DNA of 64,000 bases from Endocalyx cinctus (GCA_001600455.1 BCKC01000007.1:3412019-3476018); one strand, 5' to 3'. Counted from the stretch's first letter, positions 1 through 11,660 are shown. The notes: generated from the sequence alone by a model not told the origin. Translations and numbers: made by a program.

Positions 1-481
1 GTTAAGCATGTGGTTCATAGTGACCTTTATATATCAGAGAATTCGAATACAATCATACTAAAACTCACCGGCATACGGCCGGAATATTAGAAATAGTGGC
101 TAGAAGCAACCTGAAGTTGTATATAATTACGATATGAAATGCGTATTTTCTCATAGAAAGACATCGCATAAATTCGAAAAGCACTATATATGTATGTATA
201 TCTGACTGAGCAGCTAGAAACAGCCAAGGCCTTGTTTATTATTCTCTTATCATGATAGTGGTACTCGTATAATCTCGATATTTCTCCAAAGCAGGTGATT
301 CTTGTATTAAATACCGCTATGTTGCCATAGAATAATGGAACCTGGACGGCTGGGACTTAGTGGCCCCATGTCTTTATCGAACTGCGAGAACATTCCAATA
401 CACTCCAGTCCATTTAATCTACTACAATGCTCGATTTATATAATATTTTCGAGATAATTAAGTTCTCAACCCATATTCGTG
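1..481. other. AT-rich intergenic DNA, left edge
   Basis: No coding frame, RNA gene or repeat could be supported here. It would contain the transcript end of the nitrilase gene that starts on the minus strand to its right. The base composition is clearly AT-rich compared with the adjacent coding sequence. Confidence 0.6.
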
Positions 482-1558
482 CTAATTTTGATCATTCACG
501 AAAGTAATCGCATCCCTCCGTCGCCGATCAACTCTCAAATCAAAAATGTCCAGTCTCTGGTACCCCCCAACCGTGTCGTGATACTGCTTACCCTCTATAC
601 AATCGTCCAAGTCCATATCGGCGTAAAGTATACCTTCTCTCTCCTGCAAGAAGTCCACTTCTTCCCGCACGCCCGTCGCGGGATCGATCGTGAACCCTCG
701 TAAAGCCGCGCCCGTAGGGTCCAAAAACATCGTCGCCGCCCTCTGCGTCCTCTTCAGCGTCGCCGCCACCTCCCCCGGGTTCCTCGCCCAGCGCACCACC
801 GTGTCGATCGCGTCCTGGCCCAGATATCCCGCGCACATGACCCCGAAGCATTTCGCTTCGAAGCAGTGCGCCGCCGCCCTCGTGCGGTTCGCCGCGACGT
901 TGTCGTAGTTGGCTTCGGCGTCGGCCCGGGCTTCTCGCGCGCTGCCTTCCTCCGCGGCGTCCGCGTTCGATATCCGCGTGGGCCATACGGCCGGCCACGT
1001 CGAGATGTGCACCTGCTCGCCCTGCGCCACGAGCGTGTACCTCGCGAGCGGGTTCGTGTTCTCGCCGCATATGAGCGCGCCTATCTTCCCGACGTCCGTG
1101 TCCGCGACTCTCAAGCCGTACCCGTCGCCGGGGCTCCACGTGAGCTTTTCGAAGAAAGTAGGCACGAGCTTCCTATGGTGAACCAGCACGCTGCCGTCAA
1201 AACCGATAATGAGGTTCGAGTTGTACAGACAGGCGCTGCTGTGCCTGGTCTTCTCGCTGATCCCGATGCTGACCGTGATGCACTGCTTCCTGGCCTCGTC
1301 GCGGATGGCGGCGACCTCGTCCCCGTCCGCGTACACCGATTCCAGGGCCATGCGCTGGAACAGGTCGTGGTTCTCGCCGGGCGATCGGACCGAGCTCCAG
1401 ATCGGAAATGCGGGAATGTACGTCTCCGGGAACACCACCAAATGCGCGTCGTTCGCGGAGGCCTGCTTGATGAGTGAAATCGCTTTCTCCGTCGTCTCTT
1501 TGGCCGAGAGAAAGACGGGAGAGGCGTGACAGGCGGCTACGCGGATGGGCGGAGACAT
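482..1558 (-). CDS. Nitrilase (carbon-nitrogen hydrolase family)
   Basis: A 358-residue single-exon protein of the nitrilase branch of the carbon-nitrogen hydrolase superfamily, which turns nitriles into carboxylic acids and ammonia. The catalytic Glu-Lys-Cys triad is visible: Glu45 in FPETYIPAFP, Lys130 in HHRKLVPT and Cys164 in ICGENTNPLARY. The CGEN context and the later STWPAVWP segment are typical of true nitrilases rather than amidases or cyanide hydratases, although substrate cannot be read from sequence. There is no signal peptide, so it is probably cytosolic. The length is normal for fungal nitrilases. The start at MSPPIRVAACHASPVF places the first beta strand directly at the N-terminus, as in the family. 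Upstream lies a 1.2 kb spacer to the next gene. Shadow frames on the other strand come from high GC at third codon positions. Confidence 0.93.
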   Translation of the reverse strand: MSPPIRVAACHASPVFLSAKETTEKAISLIKQASANDAHLVVFPETYIPAFPIWSSVRSPGENHDLFQRMALESVYADGDEVAAIRDEARKQCITVSIGISEKTRHSSACLYNSNLIIGFDGSVLVHHRKLVPTFFEKLTWSPGDGYGLRVADTDVGKIGALICGENTNPLARYTLVAQGEQVHISTWPAVWPTRISNADAAEEGSAREARADAEANYDNVAANRTRAAAHCFEAKCFGVMCAGYLGQDAIDTVVRWARNPGEVAATLKRTQRAATMFLDPTGAALRGFTIDPATGVREEVDFLQEREGILYADMDLDDCIEGKQYHDTVGGYQRLDIFDLRVDRRRRDAITFVNDQN

Positions 1559-2780
1559 TGCGACTTTACCTGATTAAATGATGAGATAGTACTGACGTGT
1601 GTCGTGGCAAAGAACTGTGTTATTGTTAGATATCCGTAGAATTACATTCATGAAGCTGTCATGTACTGTCGTCGTAGAGTTATACGCGTAGACTAACTAC
1701 TCCTGGACCTATACTTATAGGTGTCTGACCCCATATTATCCCCGTCTTCTGAGTTGAGGGGTTCTTCGGGGTCTGCTTTTAGTAGTCGACGACCCAATTA
1801 AAAATGAACTTCGGTTAAGTAGAAAAGCATATCCCTCATTCGGAAATAAACATTAAATATATCAATCATACTCACAAGACCTACCAAAATTACAATGCTG
1901 TCACGCTTTTACACAACTTGCTCCATCATTAATATGCCCATACGCATTATAGTCGGGATTCATCGATTCTTATGTCGTGCCGATATGAAGATGTTCATCG
2001 TAAGGCAATTAAATGCGAACAATATCATCTCCGTGATATCCGAGATGTAGAGTCATTGACGCCGATGATGATGCAAGAAGACGATACTGTGCCCCATAAA
2101 CCTAGGAAGTGCTACACATAGAGTTCTCATTTCCTTCAGCTTCGTCCTACGATAGGTAGGTAGGCCTCCTACGACGTCGAGTCACAAAGACATCCAATTG
2201 CGAAATCATTAGGTCAAAGTTCTTTTATATTTATGCGATGAATTACAAAACTCCTCACGATCGTAACCAGCACCCCCTCTTCGGGGAGCAAAAGTAAAGT
2301 AGAGCAGGCTTTCTATTTCTAGTCATGACCTTTTGAAGTAAATACTCGAACAATGGGAAAGAAAGAAAAAAACAAGAATGTGCCAGAAATTAAAGACAAT
2401 AAAAAAAATAATACGTACAACGACAACGGACAAAGTAAACCTACAATAAACCGAATGTCAACTATTGCAAGACCGTGTGTATGTTATCATCGCCTCTCAT
2501 CTCTTCTCATATCTCATCCTGAAACATCCGGAACGCCTTTAGTGCAAATTTTTAATCATCAAGCAGCATAGAATAATCAACCGATGAATAGACCAGATCT
2601 CTGTCCTTTGATCTGTATACCCAACTCGACCATCTCTATGATCCAGTAGAGAAAACCAACGAGACGAACCAAAAGTCGGTAGAGCCACAGCGCAGATCAC
2701 CAATGACTCGGTTCAAACTCAGCTCAAACTCACTGAAGCGAGCGGAAAGAAAAACTTTTCATGATAGCTAATTTCCCACC
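1559..2780. other. Intergenic: nitrilase promoter and SnaD-like gene 3' side
   Basis: About 1.2 kb between two minus-strand genes. It must carry the nitrilase promoter on its left and the transcript end of the spindle-pole gene on its right. A 72-codon Lys/Asn-rich open frame at 2353-2571 looks like chance in A-rich DNA. Nothing else was recognised. Confidence 0.5.
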
Positions 2781-4982
2781 TCAGTGGTGAGAGTCTCCGG
2801 CCCGTCGATAACTTCCCATCTTCTTAATCGAGCTCATGATGTCGCTATGCGTGCCCATGCCACTACCAGGGCGCGGAAGACCACCGTGAGACCCGGCACC
2901 TCGAGTAGACGAAACGCCGCCGATTCTGCTCTCCATGGGTTTCTTGGCCGAGGCCGGAGCTCGGAGACTGCTCTTGGGAGCCATCATGCTTCTCGGTCGC
3001 GGAGTGCGAGCGGAAGCGGGTGTGGGTGCCGAAACCGGCGCCGGCGCTGCCACCGGAGCTGGAGCTGGCGCTGGAGCCGGAACTGGCGCTGGAGCTTGTA
3101 TCGGCTCGTCGGTGTGGATGAAACTCTGCTGCATGGCCATCATCTCCTCCGCCAGCGTGACGAGCTCTCCGTGCTCGATGCGCTCCTGCTCGAGTACCTG
3201 GTTCAGGTTCTTGTTGTCTGCTTTGATGCTTCGGATCTCCGCCTGGAGTTTCTGAACTTCGGCCTTGAGCTCCTTGATTCGAATCGAGTCCTGCACGGCC
3301 TGCTCTTTCATCTCCGTATCTACGACGGACTGGTTGGGATCAAGCCTGGTCATGGTGGCGTCACGTCCGACTTTGAGGCGCTCCGCTTCTTCGGTGAGCT
3401 CCTCGACTCTGGCCTCAAGGGCGCGGACCTTCTTAATCCACCGGTTCTCGTAGCTCTTCTTGAGGGCGTTAACCTTGGTTTCGTGCTTGGCCTTATAATG
3501 CTGGTGCATCTCGCGACCCATGCGTTCCATGCGTATTTCCACGTCGCTGCAACCCGAGCACTTGGTGACCTTGTCACCTGCTTCCTTGGAGCCTTCGGGG
3601 GAGCCGTCGGCGGTGGGCTTGCTAGCTCGCATGGTGGCCATCTTCGTCTCCGCCTCCTGAGCCATCATCTCGGCCGCTTCCCGCCGCTTTTCGCTCTCTT
3701 CGAACTTCATCTCCAGCTCTTCGTACTCGCGCCGATTCGCCACGATATCCTCCTTTATCTTGCGGAGAACGGACTCCATCTCTCGACCCCGCTTCTCCCA
3801 GCCGTCCCTCTGATCGATCAGGACCTCCCTCTCGGTTTTGAGCTCTCGGAGCTGTTCCGCGCATTCGCCCGTCCGCGTCTCCGAGTCCCGCAACGAGGCT
3901 TTCAAGGACTCGATTTCGGCATTTTTCCCGCTGAGAGTTGCTTTCAGGCTGGTGACCTCGGACGCGAATTGGGACTTGAGGGATTCCAACTCGCGCGGTG
4001 TTATGGTAGGTATGCTGCGAGGGGTTGGGAGAGGGGGGATGTCAAAGTCTAGGAGATGAGATTGTCTCTTTGGGGTGGCAGAGACATTGCCGTAAGATTT
4101 TCGAGACGAAGCTTGGATCGAGGCATATCTCGAGGAGAAACTGGAGATCTGATCGGTGAAATCTAAGAGGTTGGTTGTGTTTCCAGATTCCCGTCGGATG
4201 CCGCCAGCTCTCGGCGTGGCGAAGTTATGGGAGCTAGGAGTCATGGATCCTTTGGCGGGGCTCTGACGAAGTTTTGCGAACATGGTCAGATTCGGAACAG
4301 CCGAAAATGTACTGAAAGTACTGATCATGGTATCGTCGGGACCAGCATGCTCGTCATCGTCAACCTGATCGTTGTCCATAGGAATAGATGCAGTGATATC
4401 GCCTTCGTCGTCATCATTATCTGCAGCACTCTTCTCTATCTCATTTTCAAGCATTGATTCTTCATCTTCAAAAATGTTGATAGCATGTGCCAATCCAGCA
4501 TTCTCTTGTATAGCTTTCTCAAGAGACAGCTCGCGTTCTTGTACGGCGGGCTTCTTTTCGGGTGAACCGCTATTAACGACCGGTAACTGACGAGTGATCC
4601 AAGGTTTTCGAGGACTTCTAGAAGTCGGGGTATTGCTACCATTGCTTTTGGCAGAAGGCAAATCACCCGTGGTGTTATCGTCGCGTGCGCTGAGAATTCG
4701 TAAAGGAGCTAACTCATTACCAGATAATATGCGGGAATGGCGGACTTTAGTAGGTGATGTAGGTGAAACATTTTCTTGCTTCTGAGTAGGCATGTTATCA
4801 TTGTCTTGGTCGGTAGATTGGGAGATGAAGGGTGAGCTATCTGGATTACTGTCGTCTCTTTGCTTAATTGCGGTTTGAATATTTTCACCCTCGAATTTAG
4901 TTTTGGAAGGTGTCGAATATGCCGATGTAGTATGGATATCCTCTAGCGTTCTAACGCGATGACTCGTGGGTGGTGTAGACAT
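2781..4982 (-). CDS. Spindle pole body-associated protein, Cut12/SnaD family
   Basis: A 733-residue protein if begun at the ATG at 4982 (MSTPPTSHRVRTLEDI); in-frame ATGs also exist at 5024 and 5066, and I prefer 4982 because the preceding residues look unlike a conserved start. Order of parts: a long disordered Ser/Thr/Pro-rich N-terminus; an acidic stretch near residues 170-220; the family block around 270-340 (LLDFTDQISSF, then LLDFDIPPLPTPRSIP and TITPRELESLK); coiled coil about 330-450; a CxxC pair (KCSGC, about 475); a second conserved block HYKAKHETKVNALKKSYE running into coiled coil; a Pro-Ala low-complexity stretch; and a basic C-terminus. These blocks are those of Cut12 (fission yeast) and SnaD (Aspergillus), coiled-coil spindle-pole proteins linked to Cdc25/NIMA mitotic control. 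No intron is needed. Confidence 0.85.
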   Translation of the reverse strand: MSTPPTSHRVRTLEDIHTTSAYSTPSKTKFEGENIQTAIKQRDDSNPDSSPFISQSTDQDNDNMPTQKQENVSPTSPTKVRHSRILSGNELAPLRILSARDDNTTGDLPSAKSNGSNTPTSRSPRKPWITRQLPVVNSGSPEKKPAVQERELSLEKAIQENAGLAHAINIFEDEESMLENEIEKSAADNDDDEGDITASIPMDNDQVDDDEHAGPDDTMISTFSTFSAVPNLTMFAKLRQSPAKGSMTPSSHNFATPRAGGIRRESGNTTNLLDFTDQISSFSSRYASIQASSRKSYGNVSATPKRQSHLLDFDIPPLPTPRSIPTITPRELESLKSQFASEVTSLKATLSGKNAEIESLKASLRDSETRTGECAEQLRELKTEREVLIDQRDGWEKRGREMESVLRKIKEDIVANRREYEELEMKFEESEKRREAAEMMAQEAETKMATMRASKPTADGSPEGSKEAGDKVTKCSGCSDVEIRMERMGREMHQHYKAKHETKVNALKKSYENRWIKKVRALEARVEELTEEAERLKVGRDATMTRLDPNQSVVDTEMKEQAVQDSIRIKELKAEVQKLQAEIRSIKADNKNLNQVLEQERIEHGELVTLAEEMMAMQQSFIHTDEPIQAPAPVPAPAPAPAPVAAPAPVSAPTPASARTPRPRSMMAPKSSLRAPASAKKPMESRIGGVSSTRGAGSHGGLPRPGSGMGTHSDIMSSIKKMGSYRRAGDSHH

Positions 4983-5809
4983 GTTTAACGTATTTGTTTT
5001 TGATGGAGAGAGAGGCAAAGCCATACTGGCAAACAACGAATACGAGTAAAGATTAATTCTAAGCAAAACGCTAATTAATTAATTATATACCGTATATGGT
5101 ATATGTGATTTTGAGTAATCACAAAAAAAATTAATTCTCGTTTCTCTTTTGTTAATATGTTGAGAAAACGATTCTCGCCAAAATCTTTATGTCGAGCAGA
5201 AACGTTTATTTTATTTGACAACTCAATCGATATCAATTAAATTGTTGTTGACCTGGCAACCTGAATAAAATTCACCGCCAACTCTTTATTCTCTTATATG
5301 CGATATATACTAAGTACATGCATATAAAAGCTATTATGAATTTATAGTGAATAGTACTGTAAGATAAGTGCACTTGAAGTCATACCTCGGTTCATCCTGT
5401 CATTTTCTACAGTTGAAACAATAGACTCGGTAATCAAAACAGTAGAACAATCCTCTTCAAACCTCGCATCTTATTCTCTCACCTTTATAAATTTAGACTG
5501 GAGCAGATAAGAGTAAAAATACTCCTTTAAAATATCTGATATCTTCAACATAGACCCCATCAGAGAGGGTCGATTTAACTAGGCTATAACTTATTTTTTT
5601 ACTCAGTGGATTAATTTGCTTTATGTCTCTGCCCTTAAATAGTGATATTCTCGGCAGGTGTACTAGCACCTTTTTCTGTTATCTGCGATCAGTTCCACTT
5701 TGGGGTCTTGCGCTCTCGTTCATATTGTTTTCGCTCGTTCGCTCTCGAGTCGCCGGCACCGTGTCTAGTCGCAAAGCATCAACCTGATTGTGAATGAAAT
5801 AGCGCCGTC
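4983..5809. promoter_or_regulatory. Divergent promoter region between SnaD-like and thioesterase genes
   Basis: The two flanking genes are transcribed away from one another, so this roughly 0.8 kb should hold both promoters. It is AT-rich with long A/T runs. A CT/TC-rich stretch at about 5700-5760 just before the thioesterase start is typical of fungal core promoters or leaders. No specific binding site can be named. Confidence 0.45.
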
Positions 5810-6905
5810 ATGGCGTCTTCCGCGGGTCCGATGTCTAAGGTCGCCAAATTCGCTGGACCGGTTCTATTGCCGGCGATAGCGTACGGCGCCTATAAAGGGA
5901 ATGCGGCGGGGGCTATCCAGACCTTCTTCACTGGACCTGGGCGAACGAGTCGTATCATCGCATTATGCGTCGTACTTTGGAATTGGAAGAGTCTTCCACT
6001 AGCGTGGACTGTAAGTTTTAGAAGTCCGTGAACTGTCGAGAGAGATAACGCAGCTAACTATAACTTGCCGATAGGTCCGAGTCTTCAACGCTATGGTATC
6101 TCATATTTTGATCCGTAAACATCACAACCACACGCCCGACAAGCTCTTCCACCCCGTTATCAGCCAGTCGCACGTAACGCTTCTCGAAGTTGACTACAAC
6201 GTACACAAATCCAACTCTACCTACTTTAGTGATCTCGATGTTAGCCGATCGCACCTCGTTTCTCATCTGTTTGCGCGCGGGTGCGCCGCGCTCGGAAAGA
6301 ACCCCCAGACCAAGCTCGTTATGAACCCGTCCGACCCCTCTAAGCCGGCTAATGGAAATTTTACCGTCATCCTCGGCGCCGTTCACTGCAGTTTCAAGAA
6401 GGAGCTGAAGCCCTACCAGGGATACGAGATGTGGTCGAGCGTGCTCGGCTGGGACCGCAAGTGGATGTACATCGTCACCCACTTCGTCGAGAAGGGCGCC
6501 GTGAAACCGCGGTCGTGGGACGCTCAGAGATTCGGGCCTACGAGGAGCGCCGAAGGCAAGGCCGAGGATTGGGAGAAGAAGATCCACGCCACGGCCGTGT
6601 CCAAGTACGTGTTCAAGATCGGCCGGTTGACCGTTCATCCGGCCGTCGTTATCGGCGCCAGCGGCTTACTTCCGGAGAGACCCGGAGGTTGGCTATCGAC
6701 CGAGAATGGGACGGCAGAGCCTGTAGCCACCCCCGTAAATGGCGCCGTCATCGAGTCTTCGGTCACGGAGTGGGATTGGAAACGGATCGAGCAAGAGCGG
6801 GAAAAGGGTGTCGAGTTTGTGCGGCATTTTGCGGCGATGGACGGGCTACACGGCCTCTTCGACGGCGGCGAAAACGGCGCTTTGGGCAGGTTCGGGCTGG
6901 GTTAA
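5810..6905 (+). CDS. THEM6-like HotDog thioesterase family protein
   Basis: Two exons, 5810-6010 and 6075-6905, joined in phase 0 across a 64-nt intron (GTAAGT..ATAG), giving 343 residues. The N-terminus is hydrophobic (residues about 12-70, including a WNWKSLPLAWT segment) and probably anchors the protein in a membrane. Residues 107-125 read DYNVHKSNSTYFSDLDVSR, the hallmark of the THEM6 / 4HBT_2 HotDog family, and the rest of the HotDog fold follows to about residue 220. Enzymatic activity of this family is poorly defined, and many fungal members carry only thioesterase-like names. The C-terminal extension (about 240-343) is hydrophilic. The first exon is needed: without it the protein would begin inside the conserved WTVRVFNAMV segment. 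Confidence 0.88.
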
Positions 6906-7349
6906 TTCGTTCAGCAATTTCCCCAAGATTCTTTCCCGCGCAAGATGAAAAGATCTGCATTTTTTTTTTATTATATAGATTTCAACATTTTAAGAACGAC
7001 GGATACCACCGATAGATGCAATAGATTTATACAGATAGATCTTAATAGATTAAACAACGATATACACTGAGACTTTAGTTCGTCTCGGCTACTATGATTT
7101 GATCGAATATGGATGTGGATTACGGATCATATATTCACTAGGAACGCTCTCGTCGTGGATAATGACGAAGAGATATCAGTTATATATAATTAGTATATTT
7201 CTATGTCCAAGAAGTCCCACGGTTTTCTACTTTGTTCTCCAGAATTCAGGTTTAGGCTCACACTCTGCAGCCCTTCCCCTTTCCCTTTATACAGCATCAC
7301 AGGAAAGGAGATAAGAAAAAACTGGGGAAGGCCGAACTTATCCCGGCGC
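6906..7349. other. Convergent intergenic spacer
   Basis: Transcript ends of the thioesterase gene (+) and CFEM gene (-) meet here. The DNA is AT-rich with repeated TAGATAGAT-like segments around 7010-7050. No coding signal was found. Confidence 0.5.
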
Positions 7350-8014
7350 TTACAGAGCAAGAGCGGCGAAAGCGATGGCACCGATCAAGCCCACGCCCGA
7401 GGTGGCGAAGCGGTCGGCGCCGGCTGGCGTGGCGGTAGGGGACAGCGACGAGGTCGAGTCGGCCGAGACCGAGGCGGACGCGGTGGGGGTAGCAGTGGCG
7501 CTCGCGTCGGTGCTGGCGGTAGCGGTAGCGGTAGCTTCGCCGAGAGCCGCGGTGGCGGACGCCAGCACGGACGAGTACACCGAGTTGTAGACCGAAGAAA
7601 ATGCTCCGCCGGCCGACTCCTCGGCGACGGCGACGCAGAGGTCCGCTAGGGTTTGGAAGGTCGCTGTTTAATTTGGTTTCATATTAGTACAACGCAAGTT
7701 TTTTTTTTTTTTTCTTCCTTGTTCTTTTACAATAAATGCATATTTATGGTGAGGGGAGATAAGAAGGGGGGAAAAAACGTACTTGTATAATCGTCGTCGC
7801 TGCAAGCCGAAGAGAGAGTTTCGGCCGCTATCGAGTCTATTTCCAAAGCGCTGGTGCACTGGCAGGTCACGTCGTCGGTAGAGCAGCCGACCTGCTTGGC
7901 CGCGTCGTCGAGAATCGAGGTCGCGCAGCTCGGGATCTGGGATTGCAGATCCGAGATGTCGTCGGCGGCGACGGCGGCCACGAAGAGGGATAGGGCGACG
8001 GTCTTGAACTGCAT
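7350..8014 (-). CDS. Small secreted CFEM-domain protein, predicted GPI-anchored
   Basis: Two exons, 8014-7783 and 7663-7350, with a 119-nt intron (GTACGT..ACAG) interrupting a Thr codon; the product is 181 residues. Residues 1-18 (MQFKTVALSLFVAAVAAD) form a signal peptide. The CFEM-like domain spans about 20-95: PSC, QVGC, the acidic STDDVTCQC segment (family heme-binding Asp position), SSAC and LADLC. A Ser/Thr/Ala-rich stalk follows (about 115-160), then a hydrophobic tail (GVGLIGAIAFAALAL) suited to GPI attachment. CFEM proteins sit at the fungal surface or are secreted and are known in heme/iron uptake, wall integrity and host interaction. Only six cysteines are visible instead of the canonical eight, so heme binding is uncertain. 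Confidence 0.85.
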
Positions 8015-8233
8015 TTTTGGCTTTTTTTTGGGTGAATTTCTTGTGAAACGAGTGACTGTGAAAAAAAGAAAGAGAGAGAGAATAGAAGTTGGTTGGAAAA
8101 TTAAATGAATGACTATATTCTAAATTCTGAAGTAAATAAACGAGAGTGAAAGAACGGTGAAGGAAGACGAGATAGACATTCAGCTCATTTTAATACTATT
8201 CTATATTTTCATATTTTAGGACTAGAATATATT

Positions 8234-8249
8234 TACGGAGTACTCCGTA
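8234..8249. repeat. Palindrome built of the recurrent TACGGAGTA motif
   Basis: TACGGAGTACTCCGTA is a perfect palindrome containing TACGGAGTA on both strands. The same 9-mer (either strand) recurs at 12794-12802, 18227-18235, 46614-46622 and 47088-47096, always between genes. Confidence 0.7.
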
Positions 8250-9962
8250 CTTAATTCGATATCCTACGATCTTAAAACCGGTATACAATCGACCCCTGAG
8301 CGGCACAGCACAGGGGGGTAACAGTACCCTCGCCTTACATAGATACTTTAAAATTTATACGTTATTTGTTGTCTTTCCCCCTAATTCCTCCATACCTTGT
8401 ATCTAACCTTGTCATAAGGCCAGCGATAGTCGATATGACTTGAAAAATTTTCTAAGCAGTGGATATTCCGTTGGTTGTTTCAACTACATAGGCTACATAG
8501 CGTACGTCTATAGGGCAGGATCTTGATAAAGATTGAACGTCGGAATCTCACCATAGGAAACTAACTAGAGCGACGGGTCTGGAACCACAGCTCGCCGGGA
8601 TAGTACACCTATTCTTATTAGACCGAATATTCTGCAGCGTCATGGATTTGGGACGTCGCATGAGATGAATGACTGGGAGCCCGGAACGTTACAGCTCCAG
8701 GGCTATTGCAGGCAGACAGGGTTCTTAATGAATTAGCGTAGGAAGAAAAGCTTAACTTGGTTAGTAATAATTTCTTTTTTTTTATGGAGTCAACGGCGTT
8801 TAGAGCAGCCATCACGAGTTAAAAGACTTTAATTTCGGTTCATTCCTTGTCAGTGTACACACTACTGCCTACATATCTGCGGATAACTATACTGTACACA
8901 GGAAAGGCAGACTACTAGGCTGCTAGGCTGCTAGGGCCTAGGTTAGGTAGTTTAAGACTATGTGCAAAAATAGCAACATTTGGTTGAGGTGGTAATAGTG
9001 TAGATATATCCATACCATAGTAGATAGATATATAGATGGATATCCACCCTCCCCACTATACAACAAAGCTCAAATGGCCCATGGGTAGTCTGGTACTTTT
9101 GATATTCTTGTGGATATACTTAACAAGACCGATCAGAATCGGAGGCAAGAAAGGAGGCTTTATGTGTAGTTATTCTCAAATGTGCACATTTATCATGATA
9201 ACAGGTTCATGAATCCCTATAGTCGCTATCATCATGGGCCGGTCAAGTTTGTTGAGCACTTGTTGACATGTCAATTAATTCTAAACCTATCTTGAAACAT
9301 CACACCTAACAGCAAATCTCACTGTATAAACACCTTCACAATTCTTTTTTCTTTTTTTCCCCCTTGTAGAGATCATATACTCTGTACGTAAGTAAACATT
9401 CACAAGCTTATAGTTACGTAGTGTATCGAGATGCCAAGTTCAAAATATTCCGACTGACTGGTAAAGTATTGGCATTTCTGTGTCCTGCATCTTGGCGCAT
9501 GGGGCAAAAGAGATCAATCCCAGTCCAAGATCAAGCTGGCAGGCTGGATTCATAGAGCCCCGAAGGATTTAATAAGCTACTTTTCCATACTGACGCATCG
9601 GCAACAGCTTCTTAAACAATGTCAATAGGGTACGGAACTTTTTATGCCCGTCCTAGAGACTAATTAATAACGAGCTCTCCCCTACCTGCGGCGAAAGTGC
9701 ATGCTGCCATTTTCTGGTACTCTCTGCGCGTTGAAAGACATAGTTCCTAGGAAGTGCGCGCTTCAACCATACTCATTATAATGGTGAAACTTAATGTGCG
9801 GCGGCTCTTCGTCCGCCGTCTTCACACCATCGCCGACTGCCGTGCTCTTTCTCCGAGAGGCCGACTTCCTAGCAGAGTCACGTGTACTTGACAATCTTAG
9901 TGAACTTCGATAAGTACCCGGCCGCGCGTACAGGAAACTCCCGAAGTAAGATAGCTCCGTCC

Positions 9963-9998
9963 TTTTTTTTTTTTTTTTTTTTTTTTTTTTGGGGGGGG
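9963..9998. repeat. Homopolymer tract T28 followed by G8
   Basis: Twenty-eight T residues directly abut eight G residues. It may be an old poly(A) insertion end read on the other strand or simple replication slippage; no flanking element was recognised. Confidence 0.8.
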
Positions 9999-10795
9999 CG
10001 GGCTTGATGTGTTTTCAAATTACTTTTGAACTCCTCCATTGCTGCGTAGAACGTAGTATAAAAAAGAGTAGAAGGAGGAAGGCTAAGGAGTATGAAAATT
10101 GGATTAGCTCTATTCGAGACGGGTCATTATCGCGCTGTCCTCTATCTCTGCGGCGTCTGGTACCTCAGGGACGAATAAGCTCGGCGGTTATCCATCATTG
10201 ATATCATGACAACTATCCGTCCAATATTCTCCAATTACCTCTGGGCAGCTGCGTATATCGGACTGAGCGGTGCGCATAGTAATTCCAGATGGCGGTGTCT
10301 ATTTATTATCGACGGTGGGTTCACTTGGGCTTTTTAAACCGCAGGGTTGGGGCGCACTCTGATAAAAGATCACCACAGGTGTCATTTTCCTAGGTATCAT
10401 TATTCCTCAGATGTTTTCCTACCCGGTAGAAGCCACACCGAGTCTTCACGAAGACGGTATCAAGCTCCTAAAATATATTTCTTCCATATACAATTGAAAA
10501 GTTTGAGGCAATAGGAGATAGAGCTTGCTCGTAATAGAAATCTCAGCGAAGGCAGTGTTAACTAGGGACGTTTCAATAGGAGGCAGACTAAGTATTAGCT
10601 TTTGACGCCAGACATCGTATGTCCCCCTTATTTTTTAGGTAATCCGAAGAACAAGTCAGAAAAAGCCACCAGACCCAGGTTGAAACTCGGGGTATCCCTC
10701 TAGCTCGATCATAAGCTCCGTACGCAGTCTACCGCTAGCATTCCAAGAGAAAATATCATTAGACACAAAGTCTATCCGATTGTCGTTTTCATGTT

Positions 10796-11660
10796 TCAGT
10801 AAAATACTGCGAAAGCTGTGGCCCGTCTAGAGCTTCTTCGAGGTTGCGAACCTACTCCCATCTCTCCGCTAGAGTATAAACCCAGAATTGATAACCAAAA
10901 CGTCTGGTCCTCTGACGTTAACAGAGGGAGTAGAGAAATTAGGCGCAGGGCTCCTAAAACGCAGATGCTTCGAAGAGAAGAAGAGATTAGCGACGATGCA
11001 GATATCAGAGAGAGCTGAACAATGGATACTTACGAAAGTCCTATGACAAACAGTAAAGATACCCCTATTTTCTTCTGACGCGACATGTTCAGATGCCAGA
11101 TGGTCCACTGTGGTAGTGCAAGAATGGCGAGGTCCGACGCAAGATTTACAAGGACAGCGGAAAAGTTGTTAGCGTCAACGCCCGCCGGAATGAAGATGCT
11201 CAACCAAGTGACAAGAATGGCAGCTTTTAAGCACAGCATGCATGTACCATACAAAACTGTAGCAAGGAAAACATTCTGATATCTTTCAGTCTTTAATTCC
11301 GTATATATGCATATGCGATGGGAAACTCACGTAAAAGAAGGGCGAAAGATCTTTAAATTAAACATCCCATTGATGACGTGCAATTCCATATATAGCGGAC
11401 CTATATATGACGGCTTGAAATCCCAAATATTGACGCTATCAACACTGAATCAATTCATGCATCTCTAGTTTAAAAAAGCTAGGTAACAAGTACCTACCCA
11501 TGCAGCGATTAGTAATATTTCGACTATGCCAAACTTTCTCGATATAGCTCTGTTGATGATATGTAGAAAAACCGAGAAGGTGAAGATGATGATGCCGAGG
11601 ATGACAACAGTGTAACCAACCACATGTTGAGCCGCCCAGTCAGCCGCATTGCTACTGCCT
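10796..11660 (-). pseudogene. Broken fungal rhodopsin-domain integral membrane protein
   Basis: Four exon remnants can be assembled in consistent phase: 11660-11498, 11435-11331, 11275-11034 and 10967-10796. Conserved pieces are a first membrane helix (HVVGYTVVILGIIIFTFSVF), the loop GIARHQWDV, helix ATVLYGTCMLCLKAAILV ending in IFIPAG, the helix plus loop NLASDLAILALPQWTIWHLN, and LGALRLISLL followed by DQTFWLSILGLYSSGEM. These are landmarks of the fungal rhodopsin-like (PTH11-type) membrane family. Three defects argue for a pseudogene: no start codon or first exon is found; an in-frame TAA at 11360-11358 directly follows HQWDV; and the helix/extracellular loop normally separating IFIPAG from the SDLAILALPQ helix (about 50 residues) is missing. 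Sequencing error cannot explain all three. Confidence 0.75.

Larger units (their letters stand above)
8015..10795. other. Gene-free intergenic region, 2.8 kb
   Basis: No coding gene could be supported. It contains the CFEM promoter at its left end, an exact 16-nt palindrome TACGGAGTACTCCGTA at 8234-8249, and a T28-G8 tract at 9963-9998. Short open frames here lack codon-use or family signals. Confidence 0.5.

Noticed and set aside
866..1477. 203-codon plus-strand frame over the nitrilase
   Set aside because: Shadow frame; the nitrilase triad is intact on the other strand.
2784..4052. 422-codon plus-strand frame over the SnaD-like gene
   Set aside because: Antisense to a coiled-coil gene; the Leu-rich product mirrors Glu/Lys/Gln codons.
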